From Paracentrotus lividus (Eukaryota > Echinodermata > Echinoidea > Camarodonta > Echinidae), in contig CALNVZ010003434.1 in NCBI GenBank assembly GCA_940671915.1, forward strand, positions 10,904,137-10,968,136: a stretch of 64,000 bases of DNA, in the 5' to 3' direction. The position numbers and the translations under genes are program-made. The notes beneath the pieces are model-generated. The model worked only from the letters and a program-made list of their open reading frames with translations, searched no databases and was not told the DNA's origin. Positions 1-12,162 of the stretch are shown in pieces; position 1 is the first letter of the stretch; each line of letters starts with the position of its first letter.

Positions 1-149
1 GTGTTGGATGTTTGCCTTCAATCAGTTTGTCAAATTACCATTTGGTCTAATTAATTCCATTTCGTCTTATCAAGTCGACTTGGTCAAAAACCACTTAGTC
101 AATTCCTGTAAGAAACTATCCCTTAGAAAAAATATCCTTTGGCAATACC

Positions 150-900
150 ACACAACGGTAGGTATTGGCGGCGATCCCGGGTGGACGGGGGCACGATCGA
201 GTTCCCCCCCCCCCTCGATTTTTGCTTTCTCAAAGGATCGTCCACCCTCGATTTTCAGAGCTTAACATAAATATATGTACATATAATAGACGAAGAGGCA
301 CAGTGTGCGTAAAATTTACCAAGTTCAGGTCATTAAAAAGCAAAATTTTCGGCTCGCGCTTCGCTTGCCAAAAAAACCCCCAGACAATAATTAAACTAAT
401 AATCTTTCTTCAGGTCCCTATATTCATTTATTCTTTTATTTGTTACAACGTGTATCTAGTGTATAATTAATTCCCCTCCAAAAATTGGCGGCAATCAGGG
501 AGACGTGTCCCCTTGATTTTTAAAGCTTCACATTTTGTTTTTATTTTCTAAATATTTTGGATAGATTTTGCATTTGCCCACTTGTCCAAATGTGATGGAA
601 ATAAACTTTTAAACTTCTTTAAAATATTTGTTTTCAGATCCGTATCGTTATAGAAAGTGACCATATTCAGAAAGGGATTACAAACATAATCTATTTTGTA
701 ACACGTTGAATAATGAGATTTTCACTCGCGCTTCGGAATTGTATTTTCTTTAAGGGTAGTGATTATCAGCTAGTGAAAAAATGATTAATGTTATTATAAA
801 GCAAAATTTACAGCTCGCGCTTCGCGCTCACAAACAAATAACAATACAATGATTTAACGATTTAACTATGTCTTCAGGTCGATATAATGTATTTGTGGAA
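150..900. repeat. Decayed interspersed repeat, two diverged copies
   Basis: Two stretches repeat each other in the same order. The words AAAGCAAAATTTTCGGCTCG (338 on) and a near match at 797 are each followed about 45 bp later by a TCTTCAGGTC word (408 and 871). The word CGCGCTTCG occurs near 354, 725 and 813. Two fragments starting GGCGGCGATCC (about 164) and GGCGGCAATCAGG (about 487) both run into CTTGATTTTT/CTCGATTTTT and then a CTTAACAT/CTTCACAT word, as fragments of one transposon family would. The short open frames here are interrupted and look like nothing known. The element class was not identified. Confidence 0.5.
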
Positions 901-2160
901 TATGTTTTATTTGTTCCAACTTTATATTCTTAAAATTTTCATTAGTTTCTGTATAATAAGTGAAATAGATCATTCTATTTCGAATTTTGGGTATACAAAT
1001 ATTTAGGACGCCTTATTCCGTTCAAGTCTATAATATTTCCCATTCCGCGTGCCGTTTGAGTGTAAGCAGATTTAAGGCCACATGTCATGAGTTGGGTGCA
1101 AAATGCGTAACATGCACACAAATTTGTAGAAATGTACATTGTCACATGTAAATCAAACATCTCTAGTTTATTAGTGGTAAGTCAGACACGTATAAAAGTT
1201 CATATCTATTGAAAGCAGAGATTGTAAGGAAGATGATTAACATATTTTTGTGCCTGTATAGGGTGTCTCAAAAAAGCTATACAGAGTGTTACTGAGAAAA
1301 TGATTTTAAAAAGTTCACAATTTTACTTGCGAATGATTTCTTAATCTTTGTACCAAATGAAATGAATCATTTTGGAATGTGTTAATAAGACACTATGCTT
1401 CTAAAAAATATAAACTTGTAACACAAAATTACGTTTTCTAACCGCGCTACAGGGTGTCAACAAGGAGAAAATTTTATAGTGCAAAAGGGGCATAAATCAT
1501 ATGTTTCACACTTGGATTACAACAATGTTTATTGCAAGAAATTACAACAATGTTCACTGCAAGAAATTTGTTTCCACTTAATTGTGTATCTACATGCATG
1601 CAAAGAAAATGGCGAAAAAGCACAGTTATTGTTATAAGATTGCATGTGACAATTTTCGATGCCTCCAATGCATTGTCTATGAGGATAGGTGCATTATTAA
1701 AGTATGTTTTAATTGATTAATTAATTGATTAAATAAGTTTTGGAAAATCAACTTTGTATAGATAAATTCCAAAGAGAATTATATATCACTCAACCCATAA
1801 GACCAATAGACTGGAAAGATATAATGCAACAAAGAATTTAAAAAAAAATGGGAATTCCCTATGCTTCAACACATGCCTCGACCGTAGGATCCTATACCCC
1901 TTACCCTATACTCCACTCAAATTATATTTGCATTAGCATAGCATAGCATGAGCATAACAAAGTTGAAACTTCACAGACATATAGCCTGATAATTTATCTA
2001 CAATGTGAGTTATTGCACAACTCATGGTTGTACATCATTTTCATGCTATGTGAAAAAATGTGATCGTTTTTCCTCCAAAATGTAACGCCTCCACCCTTTT
2101 ACTATACCCCAACATGTGACACATGACCTTAACGGTTCATGGAACTTTCTACATAAAAAA
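901..2160. other. No gene seen; mariner-like end words
   Basis: AT-rich DNA with frequent stops and no recognisable protein. The words TATAGGGTGTCTCAAAAAAG (1256) and TACAGGGTGTCAAC (1449) resemble the ends of Tc1/mariner elements (TA followed by CAGGGTGTC). Both point the same way and no matching inverted end was found nearby, so they may be remnants only. Confidence 0.35.
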
Positions 2161-2520
2161 AATATATATATATCTGACATGACTGTCATTTTCATTTATT
2201 GAGAAATCAAGCCTGTATTTTGCTAAAGTTTCAACAATGAATACCTAAAGCTACATACTACTGTATGATACTGCTGTGTGGTACTGCTGTATGGTACTGC
2301 TTCATGGTACTACTGTATGGTACTGCTGTATGGTACTGCTTTATGATACTGCTGTGTGATATTAACTGGTGTGGTACTAACATGAAAGTAATATCTGACA
2401 TGGCTGTCATTTTCACTTATTGAGAAATTAGGCCTGTATTTTGCTAAAGTTTCAACAATGAATACCTAAAGCTACTACTACTGTTTGATTCTGCTGTATG
2501 GTACTGCTGTATGGTACAGC
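2161..2520. repeat. Direct duplication, about 221 bp apart
   Basis: About 100 bp beginning ATCTGACATGACTGTC at 2172 recurs with few changes at 2393 (ATCTGACATGGCTGTC). Both copies continue through TTTGCTAAAGTTTCAACAAT and into a run of TACTGCTGTATGG units. The left edge of the minisatellite has therefore been duplicated together with its unique flank, as expected from unequal exchange within a tandem array. Confidence 0.85.
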
Positions 2521-3178
2521 TTGTATGTTACTGCTGTATGCGTACTACCGTAATGGTACTTGCTGTATGGTATTGCTGTATGGTTCTGCTGTATGCTTCT
2601 GCTGTATGGTACTCGTGTATGGTTACTGCTGCTTATGGTACTACTGTATGGTCTGCCGTGGTACTGATGTGTGGTACTGCTGTATGGTATGCTCTTATGG
2701 TACTGCTGTTATGGTACTGCTGTATGGTACTTACTGTATGTACTGCCGTGGTACGATGTGTGGTACTGCTGTATGGTACTGCTGTATGGTACTGCTCTGA
2801 TGGTACTGCTGTATGGTACTGCTGTATGGTACTACTGTATGGTACTGCTATGTATGGTACTGCTGTATGGTTGCTGCTGGTATGGTACTGCTGTTGTACT
2901 GCCGTGGTACTGATGTGTGCTTGTACTGCGCTGTATGGTATACGTGTATGGTACTGCCGTGGGTTACTGAGCTGTTGATACTACTGCTCTATGGTACCGC
3001 TGTATGGTACTTGCTGTATGGTTACTACTGTATATGGTACTGCCGTGGTACTGATGGTTGTGGTTACTGCTGTATGGTACTGCTGTATGGTACTGCTGTA
3101 TGGTACTACTGTATGGTACTGCTGTATGGTGCTGCTCTATGGAACTGCTGTACGGTACTGCTGTATGGTACCGCTACT
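2255..3178 (+). repeat. 13-bp minisatellite (GGTACTGCTGTAT)n
   Basis: About 900 bp of degenerate tandem copies of a 13-bp unit, GGTACTGCTGTAT, with scattered one-base indels. Thirteen is not a multiple of three and no reading phase of the unit contains a stop. Each forward frame therefore stays open and cycles through the same 13-residue peptide period, which creates long but meaningless open frames (up to 309 codons). The unit is the reverse complement of part of the 41-bp unit in the neighbouring array. Confidence 0.95.
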
Positions 3179-3180
3179 AC

Positions 3181-3741
3181 CAAAACACCACACAGCAATA
3201 CCATACATATGGTATTTGTGCCCAAAAAACATACAGCAATACCATACATATGGTATTTGTGCCAAAAAACCATACAGCAATACCATACATATGGTATTTG
3301 TGCCAAAAAACCATACAGCATTACCATACATATGGTATTTGTGCCAAAAAACCATACAGCAATACCATACATATGGTATTTCTGCCAAAAAACATACAGA
3401 AATACCATACATACGGTATCTGTGCCAAAAAACCATACACCAATACCATACATATGGTATTTGTGCCAAAAAACCATACACCAATACCATACATATGGTA
3501 TTTGTGCCAAAAAAAAACATACAGCAATACCATACATATGGTATTTGTGCCCAAAAAACATACAGCAATACCATACATATGGTATTTGTGCCAAAAAACA
3601 TACAGCAATACCATACATATGGTATTTCTGCCAAAAAAAACATACAGAAATACCATACATATGGTATTTGTGCCAAAAAAAACATACAGAAATACCATAC
3701 ATATGGTATTTGTGCCAAAAAAAACATACAGCAATACCATA
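3181..3741 (-). repeat. 41-bp tandem array with internal hairpin
   Basis: About 14 copies of a 40-42 bp unit; copies of GGTATTT fall at 3211, 3252, 3293, 3334 and 3375. Each unit holds ATACCATA, a 2-nt spacer and TATGGTAT, a perfect 8-bp hairpin, followed by TTTGTGCC and a run of A. The ATACAGCAATACC part is the reverse complement of the 13-bp unit upstream with one change, so this array looks like an expanded, inverted derivative of it. The A run varies from 6 to 9. There are no unique spacers, so it is not a CRISPR. Open frames on both strands are artefacts of the repeat. Confidence 0.95.
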
Positions 3742-4596
3742 GGGGAGACCGGGTATGGAAGTTACACGGGTCAGTTGTTACAGTTCTCAGTGTGCTAAGA
3801 TGGAACAAGAGAGGATTGTAACTGGCATCTATATACAGCCTACATATGCTGTGATGAACTGCCGGTCGTGAGGTTTCTCCGTGTTTTATTAAAAAGTAAA
3901 TCAACAAAAAACCATTTTTTACAGTTCAAAGTAAATTTTTGTAAAAATTGAAATTTTGTAATAGCGTCTTACAACTGAAGGCACATGATGATAGTCTGGT
4001 ATTGTCAATATAGTACATGTATGTCACTAATATACCCCTAGCCATGCCCTGTAATTCTGCCTAATGACTGTGTACAGTTGATTTCTGTGTGTAAAATCAC
4101 CCATGGGGTAGGCTGTTACAACAACCTACTCCATGTTGATGTAACAATTACCCCACATTCATTACATATGTAAAATTACATTTTGTCTCAATTTTCAGGT
4201 GTTAATATTTTTATTTTCTATTATTACTTTTGTCTATTCTAGGACTCTACTTGATTCTACTGTTAACGATGTCAAGAAACTGGGAAAGTTGAAATTAAAG
4301 TATGGTATAAGAGATTTACACATTGTCAACTTACCCCGTATGTTTACATATTGTAACAATTGACCCCGTATGGTGTAACAACCTACCCCGTATATGGGTA
4401 GGTTGTTACGAAACATGTCTTCACGGTAATTAAGCTGTAGTTAATTAGTGTTACATGTTTTCAAGTTTTATATGCTCCAGGTTTTAGCCACAACATACAT
4501 AGGTAACTACAGACCCAATATGGAGTGGTGAGTTCTTTCATTAGAACATTTTTGGCCCAAATGTGAATTTTGTAACGGTCCATTACCCGGTCTCCC
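3742..4596. mobile_element. 855-bp DNA transposon inserted in the minisatellite
   Basis: The ends are inverted repeats: GGGGAGACCGGGTATGG on the left, and on the right the reverse complement of GGGAGACCGGGTAATGG. The element sits at a TA inside one 41-bp unit: the array reads CAATACCA-TA before it and TA-CAATGGTATTTG after it, so a TA target duplication is visible. The interior contains two more inverted repeats: a perfect 14-bp stem at 4375-4388/4396-4409 with a 7-nt loop, and a 15-bp near-stem around 4102-4134. Words such as TACCCCGTATG recur. No transposase frame is present, so it is non-autonomous. TA duplication fits Tc1/mariner or a related superfamily; the family is not named. Confidence 0.85.
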
Positions 4597-4598
4597 TA

Positions 4599-5058
4599 CA
4601 ATGGTATTTGCTGCCAAAAAAAAACCATACAGGAATACCTACATGTATGGTATTTGTCCAAAAAAACCATACAGCAAATACATACTCATATGGTATTTTG
4701 TGCAAAAAAACCATAAAGCAAATACCATACATATGGTATTACGTGTAAAAAAAAAAACATCAGAATACATGAACATATTGTATTTGTGCAAAAAACCATT
4801 ACAGAAATACCATTACTATGTATGTGCCAAAAAACCATACAGCAATACCATACATATGGTATTTGTGCCAAATACCACAGCACTGCTGTATGGTATTATT
4901 ATGGTACCCTTTTCCTGTGTGGTATTTTTCTATGGTACTTCTATGGTATTTTATTGTACCATAGAAATACCATAGGAATACCACAGGACATTAAGAAATA
5001 CCATATGAATACCACAGGACATTCAGAAATACCATAGGAATACCACAGGACATTTTTG
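4599..5058 (-). repeat. Minisatellite resumes, with orientation flips
   Basis: The 41-bp type unit continues, more degenerate, to about 4875. The related words then change strand: GGTATT/GGTACT forms run at about 4885-4945, and a local hairpin, TTCTATGGTA with TACCATAGAA (about 4939-4966), leads into three copies of a roughly 36-bp unit AATACCATAGGAATACCACA ending in GGACATT (4965-5055). The array thus consists of blocks in alternating orientation that share the ACCATA word. Confidence 0.85.
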
Positions 5059-5266
5059 TAAGGGTATAATTAGGGTTTTCTGTTGAAAAGATTTATTTTT
5101 ATTTATTTATTTTTTTTTTAATTCAAAGCTTTGCTTGATGATAATTAAGAAAATCAAAATATCTGTCGGATGTCTCTAATAAAATACCGACCTCGTTTTT
5201 GTAAAGCAAAAAGAATTATAATAAATAAAAAGAACTGAAAACAAAGTATAGGTATTTTGACCTATA

Positions 5267-5732
5267 CAGTCTGTGTCAAATAAAATGGTACAGTTGGAAA
5301 ACATTTTTTTATAGTGTGAAGGTTAATATCAACGTGGTATTGTTTGTTATTTTCATAAAGCAGGAATATCACTCTTTCTTCTGCAATTTTTTTCATCACA
5401 TTTGGTGCAGTATTTTTTGAGATATGACTAATTTTCTACAATAAAACAAAATCCATTTTTCGCACGCCGTCCCATGCCTTTGTGTACGATTTCGCATAAT
5501 GACCGTGAATTCAGCGCTCCAGAACAATAGAAGTGCGTAATTTCGATTAGTTCCTCGTCGCACAAAACTTAGCATAACTTTTGTTTCACGAAAGCAAATT
5601 ATACAGGACAAAGCGCATCAGCAAGAAAAATCTTTTGGCTTTAATTTGGTACCACAAACACACATTATATGAAAAGATTTCACACCTAAATGATTTTTTC
5701 CCCGACTGTACCATTTTTTTTGACACAGACTG
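5267..5732. mobile_element. 466-bp Tc1/mariner-like MITE
   Basis: Inverted ends start CAGTCTGTGTCAAA on both sides and continue through AAAATGGTACAGT, about 27 bp each. TA lies immediately outside both ends (5265-5266 and 5733-5734). The interior has no transposase and only short frames. A shorter relative with the same left and right subterminal words lies near 48.23-48.38 kb. CAGT ends with TA duplication are typical of Tc1/mariner elements; family assignment is inference. Confidence 0.85.
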
Positions 5733-5734
5733 TA

Positions 5735-8506
5735 GAGCAATCCTTTTCAGTGGAACTTTCTACAATAAAATTCTTCCTAAATACCTTTAAGTTAAATTAA
5801 AAGCTTACAATTATTTTCTTCACCTGTGGTTCACCTTTCCCACTACACTAGATTCTCTTTAAATCTTATCTAATCAGTTATTGCCTTTGTAACTTTGTGG
5901 AGGCTTGCAAAAAATCTGAGCTGTCAGGCCCTACATTTTGTCAGTACATGCAATAATGTGTCAAAGGTAAAAACCTGAAAATTCATTTCATATGCATCAT
6001 TATATGTTTAACAATAAGTTTGTTTGAATTAACCCAACTTGATCAACGTCATGTGGACAAACGACAAGCTAATAACATTTATATTACCAACGACATTACA
6101 AGCGTTTTAGGCCTATGGGCTTGCCGCTATGCGTGTTTTTGTTTTTGTTTTAATAAGATTCATCTGAATTACATCTGAATTCATGCTCGAGAGCCAAATT
6201 ACTATGATTTTTCAATGAAATTGCCTGAAAAATCATTGAAAATTTCAGTTTCAAGCAATCTATACAGTGATAGTCAAAAGTATGCCTCTTTTTGAAATGA
6301 TTATCGCTGGTAATCAAAGCATTTCCTAGTTGAGTTGCAGTTTTTATACTGCTGTTTTTTTTTTCTTTTCTTTTCTTTTACAGAAATTGGGAGATTTACA
6401 TATTAAATACGTGTTAACACGCCCCGCCCATGTGCGCGGGTAGATGCCAAGTTTAGTAGTACATGAACTGTATTTCTTTTCTGCTCCATTTTGCAGCTGG
6501 GACATCACATTTTCTTAATTTCATTTTCCCCACTCCCAAAAGTGAGTGGGAATTTGATTAAAGACACGACCCACTGGTATTCCACGTAAGAGAGAAGACC
6601 TTCTCCAAACCCTATGCACACATGATATTCATCCGCGATCAGGCATTGGCACATCTCTATGGGCATTGGTCAAATTCAAATAATCTGCCCTGCATTTACT
6701 GATAAATTATGATAGGGATTGTGTTGTTAATGACGACTAGACTGGATCTTTATTAATCAAGTCTGTAGTCTTGTTTTGGCTTTATGCATTTCATTGGTTG
6801 TTTGACTTGCCCAATTATAACGAATTTGTAACTTTAGCCCTGAAGTCATCCTTAATTAATAGCTCACCTAATCATTATCCTTGGACTAAATCTATGATAA
6901 CATAATCATAATCTTAGTAGCCAATTCCAAATATCTACATGTATTTGATGGCCAATAAACCAAGGAAAGGTTCTGAGGTTGAAACGAAGCATGCATGCAG
7001 TGAACATAGGCCTATTATTTCAATAACTAGGTATCAACACGAGTCAGTTGTTGAATGAACGGTCTTTTATTGTGATAATGATAATTTGGACATTTGTAAT
7101 GCGCCGGTATTAATCATGAAAAGATTCTCATGGTACAGTAAAGAAAAGAAGGAAAAGGAAACATATTAACGAGGGGTATGAATTACATTTACTTGTTTCA
7201 ATCACCGGATTTTTAGTGAATTTTTAAAGGGGCTAAAACAAGAAATATTATCGCACACATTCTCTCAGAAAAGTGTATTTCCGTAATGCAACTATAATAC
7301 TCAAGAAATTCACTCATTATTGAGCATCTTCAAATGCATCCTTATAATATCAAATAAACTGTTCTCTGCGTAATTCCTTTTGTTTCTTGCTGAAATTAAT
7401 CGTGATGCTCTGAATTTCTGGTACATAAAAAACGACGAGCCAGGTCGAAGGAGAACTGATATTATAGACGGAGACAATGCCCTATTAGTACAGTACTTCA
7501 CGAATTAGGCGTACGCCCTCTCGCTGTAACTCTCGTATAGTTGACAAACTCCACATCTTTATTAGATTTCATGACAATGATTTATGAATAGTGATCACGT
7601 GATATACATGTATATGAAATAAAATTCATTACAGTGAGATTTCGATAATTCAAATAGATTTATTATACAATAATTCTTTGTTAGTCATCATTTTATCATA
7701 ACAATTTGTACACGCAAATTACTTTCAGTATAATGCCTAATGAAGAAAAGATTGCAGGCCCATTTTTTAAATCAGTTTTTATGTTGTACTTGATGATATA
7801 CATAAAGGTATAATCAATTCAGCATCGACCTGTATGACGATTTTTTTTTTTTTCTTTTCATGATATACCTCCTTAGGCATTATACTTCCATTCAAAGAAT
7901 AATGAAGTATATACAGCTTGGGATAAAAAATATTAGACAAAGCTCTTTTTATAAGGGTTTCGGTGTGTGTTTTTCGCTTTGTGTTGTAACAAAACATATT
8001 AACCATAGACTAACTCTACTTCTATACAACCTTCAGCAATTAAATCATTGACATGTGAGTAAATCTTTCGTGGCGCTCTTGTCCCAGAACAGAAAATGAG
8101 CTTGGTCTAATAATTTTTGCCCGAGCTGTATATTCTGACACTCTGAGAAAGAGACCACGAACAGGGGTCGGAGGTGAGCACTAACCTCCCCCAAGACTCC
8201 CCGCAGTCAGACGAGCTCTATATCCCCTCATGCGTGAAAATTACAAGTGTTCAATTTCCCTTGGCGGGTAAGTACTACATTGCGTTACCATGGTGATCTG
8301 GTATCGCGTCTATAAGATGAGAGCGCCTTGTGCAAACTTTCAGCAGACTCTATAAAATGAAGAAGGTTTTATAACGGAAATCAGTAGGTTGCTAACACTC
8401 AACCAAGTGCTCTTTATTAACAAAGTCTTCAGTGACGTAATTATTTTTATTCATATTCTTCATGGAAAACAGGAAGTTCTTTGATTGGCCAAATAGCACA
8501 TCATGT
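5735..8506. other. No gene or clear element seen
   Basis: Low-GC sequence with only short, stop-flanked open frames and no recognisable domain on either strand. It contains a CTTTT-rich run near 6357-6380 and an RFX-like word GTTACCATGGTGAT at 8285-8298. Nothing here supports an exon. Confidence 0.5.
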
Positions 8507-8651
8507 GATAAAATAATAATAATAATAATAATAATGATAATATTTATAAGGCGCTTAATCATGTTAATACTGATGTTTCTAAGCGCTCAATATTCTGCTT
8601 AATGTACGAGAACATGAATCAATCTACTACATTTGTGTAAGGTTGTCTGAA

Positions 8652-8690
<39 letters not shown>
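8507..8690. repeat. AAT microsatellite, GGCGCTT repeat and poly(A)
   Basis: An (AAT)n run (about 8511-8537) leads into TATTTATAAGGCGCTTAATC and, about 35 bp on, TCTAAGCGCTCAATATT. The pairing of an AAT run with short GCGCTT/AAGCGC words recurs in many marine animal genomes. A 37-A run follows at 8653-8689. It may be a retroposon tail, but no body was identified. Confidence 0.6.
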
Positions 8691-8695
<5 letters not shown>

Positions 8696-9716
8696 TAAAC
8701 TTAAAAACAACAACAACAACATCAACAAAAGAAGCTCATCAAATAATATCATAATGTATAGTGCTTCCAAAATAGGAAAGCAAGAAAATGATCAAATATT
8801 TCACCTACTATAATACTGAAAAAATTATAGCTGGGGATGGCGTTCTACAGCATTCGCAATAATAATACCCATTGAGTGATTACAGAATTTGATAATCGGA
8901 TTATTAACGCTAAAATTTTATAATTTTGTTATTAATAGGGAAATAGGTCAACACCGATGAATATCATGTTTTTGTCGAATTCATTAAGGTTAAACAGCGA
9001 TTCCCAGACATTGACATTATTCCGAAAATATCTGCTCGCATGAGACAGAGATTTTTCCCCAGCGGGAAATCGATTTCTTCACGCAGAACATTTTCTGTAA
9101 AAGTCATTCAAAATGATAAACAGCAAGAACGGTGTCAGCGGCATGAAATCGACTTTCTGCTACATAAATCTATACTTAATGTCAATTGGTTAGGGGAAAT
9201 TTAAGGAGTTTGATGAAGATATACATGTATTGCACGCTGGACATTAATGCATAATCCACCGTCTCTCGGGAAGGCATGGTAAGTGTACAAATATCATGCA
9301 CGCTTTTTTAGACAGTTCCTTAAAATGCAAACACGATGAAATTCCAGCGATTAAATATCAAAGTTGAGAGGAAAAGTGCGCTGCCCTCGGTCATAGCAAA
9401 TAACGTCTCTTCCACGCGAGAGTCTTAAACGTATCTAATAGCTAGGAGCGCGCACGACGCAACGGAGAGCGATTCGATGGACTCTACTATACTTCTACTG
9501 TCTACAACGCGCACGGTTGCTGAGTTCATTGATGTAGAAATGGCGGGATTGAAACTTTCATTTACAACCTGTTGAGAACAACTTCATTTTGTCCCTACCA
9601 CGTAGGTTGCTACCTGGGAGGGGGCGGATAGAGAGTGAGTTGAAGAGAGGGGTACCTCGGAACAAACAAAACTATTATTCTTTTTTAGATGTTTTTGTTT
9701 TTTTATTGTTCCTTAA

Positions 9717-9882
9717 CAGTGGCGGATCCAGGCAGGGGCGCAGGGAACGCGCGCCCCCTCTATAATTTGAAAACCACTCACTGACAGTACATGTTAGAAT
9801 TGGGAAATTTTCGGCTGCGTCCCCTATTTTCCCAAATTTTCGGGATGCGCCCCCGTATTTCTAAATCCTGGATCCGCCACTG
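9717..9882. mobile_element. 166-bp MITE with CAGTGGCGGATCCAGG ends
   Basis: Perfect 16-bp inverted ends CAGTGGCGGATCCAGG / CCTGGATCCGCCACTG. CTTAA lies directly outside each end (9712-9716 and 9883-9887), a plausible target duplication. The interior carries a GC-rich word GCGCCCCCTCTATAATTTG. Fragments of the same family occur at about 12440-12572, 28212-28320, 33074-33150 and 48137-48190. The CAGTGGCGG end resembles hAT-type termini, but the 5-bp duplication is short for hAT (8 bp), so the superfamily is uncertain. Confidence 0.85.
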
Positions 9883-11299
9883 CTTAAACACATTTTGGTT
9901 GAATCCAGGAATGGTGGAATGGGTTTTGCTGTGCAAGGATGGAGAGTGCGTGGAGCCCGGATGAGAAAGTGCGAGAGCTTTCAAATATAAATAAACTACT
10001 TTATACTGTATGATTAACTACACTCATACAGACCTACACTTTCTTCCAATAAAGAACTACATATGAAGCGAAGTAGTCCACCCCTTAATGCCACTAAATA
10101 GCAAGAGAAAGATGAAAACTGTGGATTCCACTAACCTATTTTAGTTCAGAATGCATAAGCGGATGACATAGTCATGATAGTGGATAGTGTGGGGTCTGGG
10201 GTGTAATATTGGGATCATTGTTGGGGATGGGGGTGCATGGATGAAAGAAAAGTTAGCGTTTGGTTTATGCATATGAGAGGGAAGAAAGTAAGAAAATATA
10301 GAGAAAGGTTATGAGACCAAACTTCATGTTAACATGCATACCTTTAAAAAAAAATCTAAATTGAAAAAAAAATAGTGTATAAAACGTAAAAGAAATAAAA
10401 GAAAAAAGGTGTTTCAGAACCTATCGGAACAGGAAACAAAAACTAATTCACAAGACGGTTAATGGGGATAATGGGAATTTTAAAGAAAGAAAGAAAAAAA
10501 GGTTCAAGTGGGAGACGAAGGAAAAGAGACGATGTAATATAATTAAGGGGGTGAGGTAGCCAGGGTTTGTCGAGAAATTCAAAATTATACGAATGAAAGA
10601 AATATCCTGAGAGGGGAAAAATAGGAAAGTTTTCTGAAGATGAATTGAAGATGGAAAGTGGTGATCAGATTTCGGAGATAAAGAGATTTGGCGTTGTTAT
10701 TAATCGATCAGATCGTGCCGATAGCAGTGGTTTGCGGTCGGCAGAATCGGTCGCCGTTTCGCGCCGAATTCCTCACCACCAGCACGTTGTACCGTTTGAC
10801 TGGTAAACGGCTAATTTAGCTCGATTTCGTCTCCACTTCTCCACGTTTTTTCCCTTCTTTCCCTTTCCAGACCTTTTATAATCATTCTGGGATGGCAAAT
10901 ACAGAGCTCAACAGTTTGCTGAGATCATACTGGCGCTAATTTGACTGCCCCACCTTGCCAGCGAAAGAAGTTTAAATTCACATGCAGTCACTGAGATAAA
11001 ACGAGATGAAGAGAGAGAGAGAGAGAGGAGAAAGAGAGGGAGATATGTGTAAGAGAACATGTGCAAAAGCAGCCTTTAGGCAAGCCCCCCCCCCCCTGAT
11101 ATAGGGTCTGTTGCTGAAAGACTACACTCCCAGGAGACATGGACATGTCGTGCGGATGTAGTCTTCGTCATTTTTTTTGTTTTTGTTTTTGTTTTTAATG
11201 GTATACGGAGTAATTGTGAAAAAAATCCGTGGAGCCGTGTCGAAAGGATTTAAAGAAAGAGGTAAGGGAGCGAGAGAAAGAGAGAGATAGAGAGAGAGA
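9883..11299. other. No gene seen; GA-rich tracts
   Basis: Purine-rich DNA with GA runs at 11008-11048 and 11260-11299 and a poly(C) run at about 11087-11096. Around 10700-10860 GC content is higher, with several CG words, but there is no open frame with recognisable content. No exon is supported. Confidence 0.5.
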
Positions 11300-11563
11300 T
11301 CCTGCTGGTAAGAACACAGTGTCCCACAGTGTGTTTACAGTGTGGTCAAATAGTCGACGATGAGAAGACGCTCAAAATTACTGTGTGAAGATGTCTTTAC
11401 ATTGTGGTGTGTTTTCCCAGAGAGCGCGTTCACACATTGTGATGTTCGGTTCCTCACTGTGAATTTACTGTATCACAGTGATTGTTAAACGTTCGAATTT
11501 AATAGTGTGGACATGATTTCACACTGTTGGGAAACTTTTTTTTTTTTTTTTTTTTTTACAGGG
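11300..11563. mobile_element. CACTGTG-rich MITE, degenerate copy
   Basis: It begins ATCCTGCTGG and then carries ACAGTGTCCCACAGTGTG; the word CACTGTG, or its complement CACAGTG, is repeated several times over 250 bp. After TTCACACTGTTGGG and a poly(T) run it ends at TTACAGGGAGTA. The better copy at 45860-46091 has the same layout (CCCTGC end, CACTGTG words, GTGGGACACAGTG near the other end). The ends here have drifted and no duplication is clear. Confidence 0.6.
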
Positions 11564-12089
11564 AGTAAGAAAAAAAAGGAGAGTAATGTATATATATATT
11601 ATATATATATAAAGAGAGAAAAATGAAAGAGATAGATAGACATAAGAAAGAGAGAGAGATGGGTGACAAATAGGTTGACCGAAGAGAAAGTCATTTCGGG
11701 GGGGGGGGGGGTAGAAGATGTGATCAGATGAAGAAACTAGTCTATGCTATTAGCCATGACGGCTGACAACTGTTTTGCCCGCATGCGCCTCTAATTGAGC
11801 GAAGAGCTCTAAACGGATAGGGAGTGGATAGGCCGAGTGATATCACAATGAATATCATATATCTCATCGGCATTGCTTTGATCTGAACGACATGAGTAAT
11901 GTTGAAATTCCTCAAGAGTAAAATGTAAAAATGTTAATATTTTCAAGAAATGTATAGAATCATGAGTATGATGTCCATTATTAAGTTGCATCGATAGTTT
12001 CTAAGTTACTGAATAACTTCCCTGATGTACAAAGTAATATCACTTTTCCTCTTTGTTCGCACGAATGAATATAATCCTTAAATTACGGA

Positions 12090-12091
12090 AT

Positions 12092-12122
<31 letters not shown>

Positions 12123-12162
12123 TATATATATAATATATATATAATATATTATATATATATTT
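12090..12162. repeat. (TA)n microsatellite
   Basis: About 70 bp of almost pure TA/AT dinucleotide repeat with occasional AA or TT interruptions. It is self-complementary and can fold or extrude as a cruciform. Confidence 0.95.

Noticed and set aside
1256..1470. Mariner element
   Set aside because: Two end-like words point the same way and no inverted partner is near.
3181..3741. CRISPR-like regular array
   Set aside because: The 41-bp units are contiguous tandem repeats with no unique spacers, and the DNA is animal nuclear sequence.
2498..3907. Long open frames (up to 309 codons) on both strands
   Set aside because: They are produced by the minisatellite periods and show only the repeat peptide.
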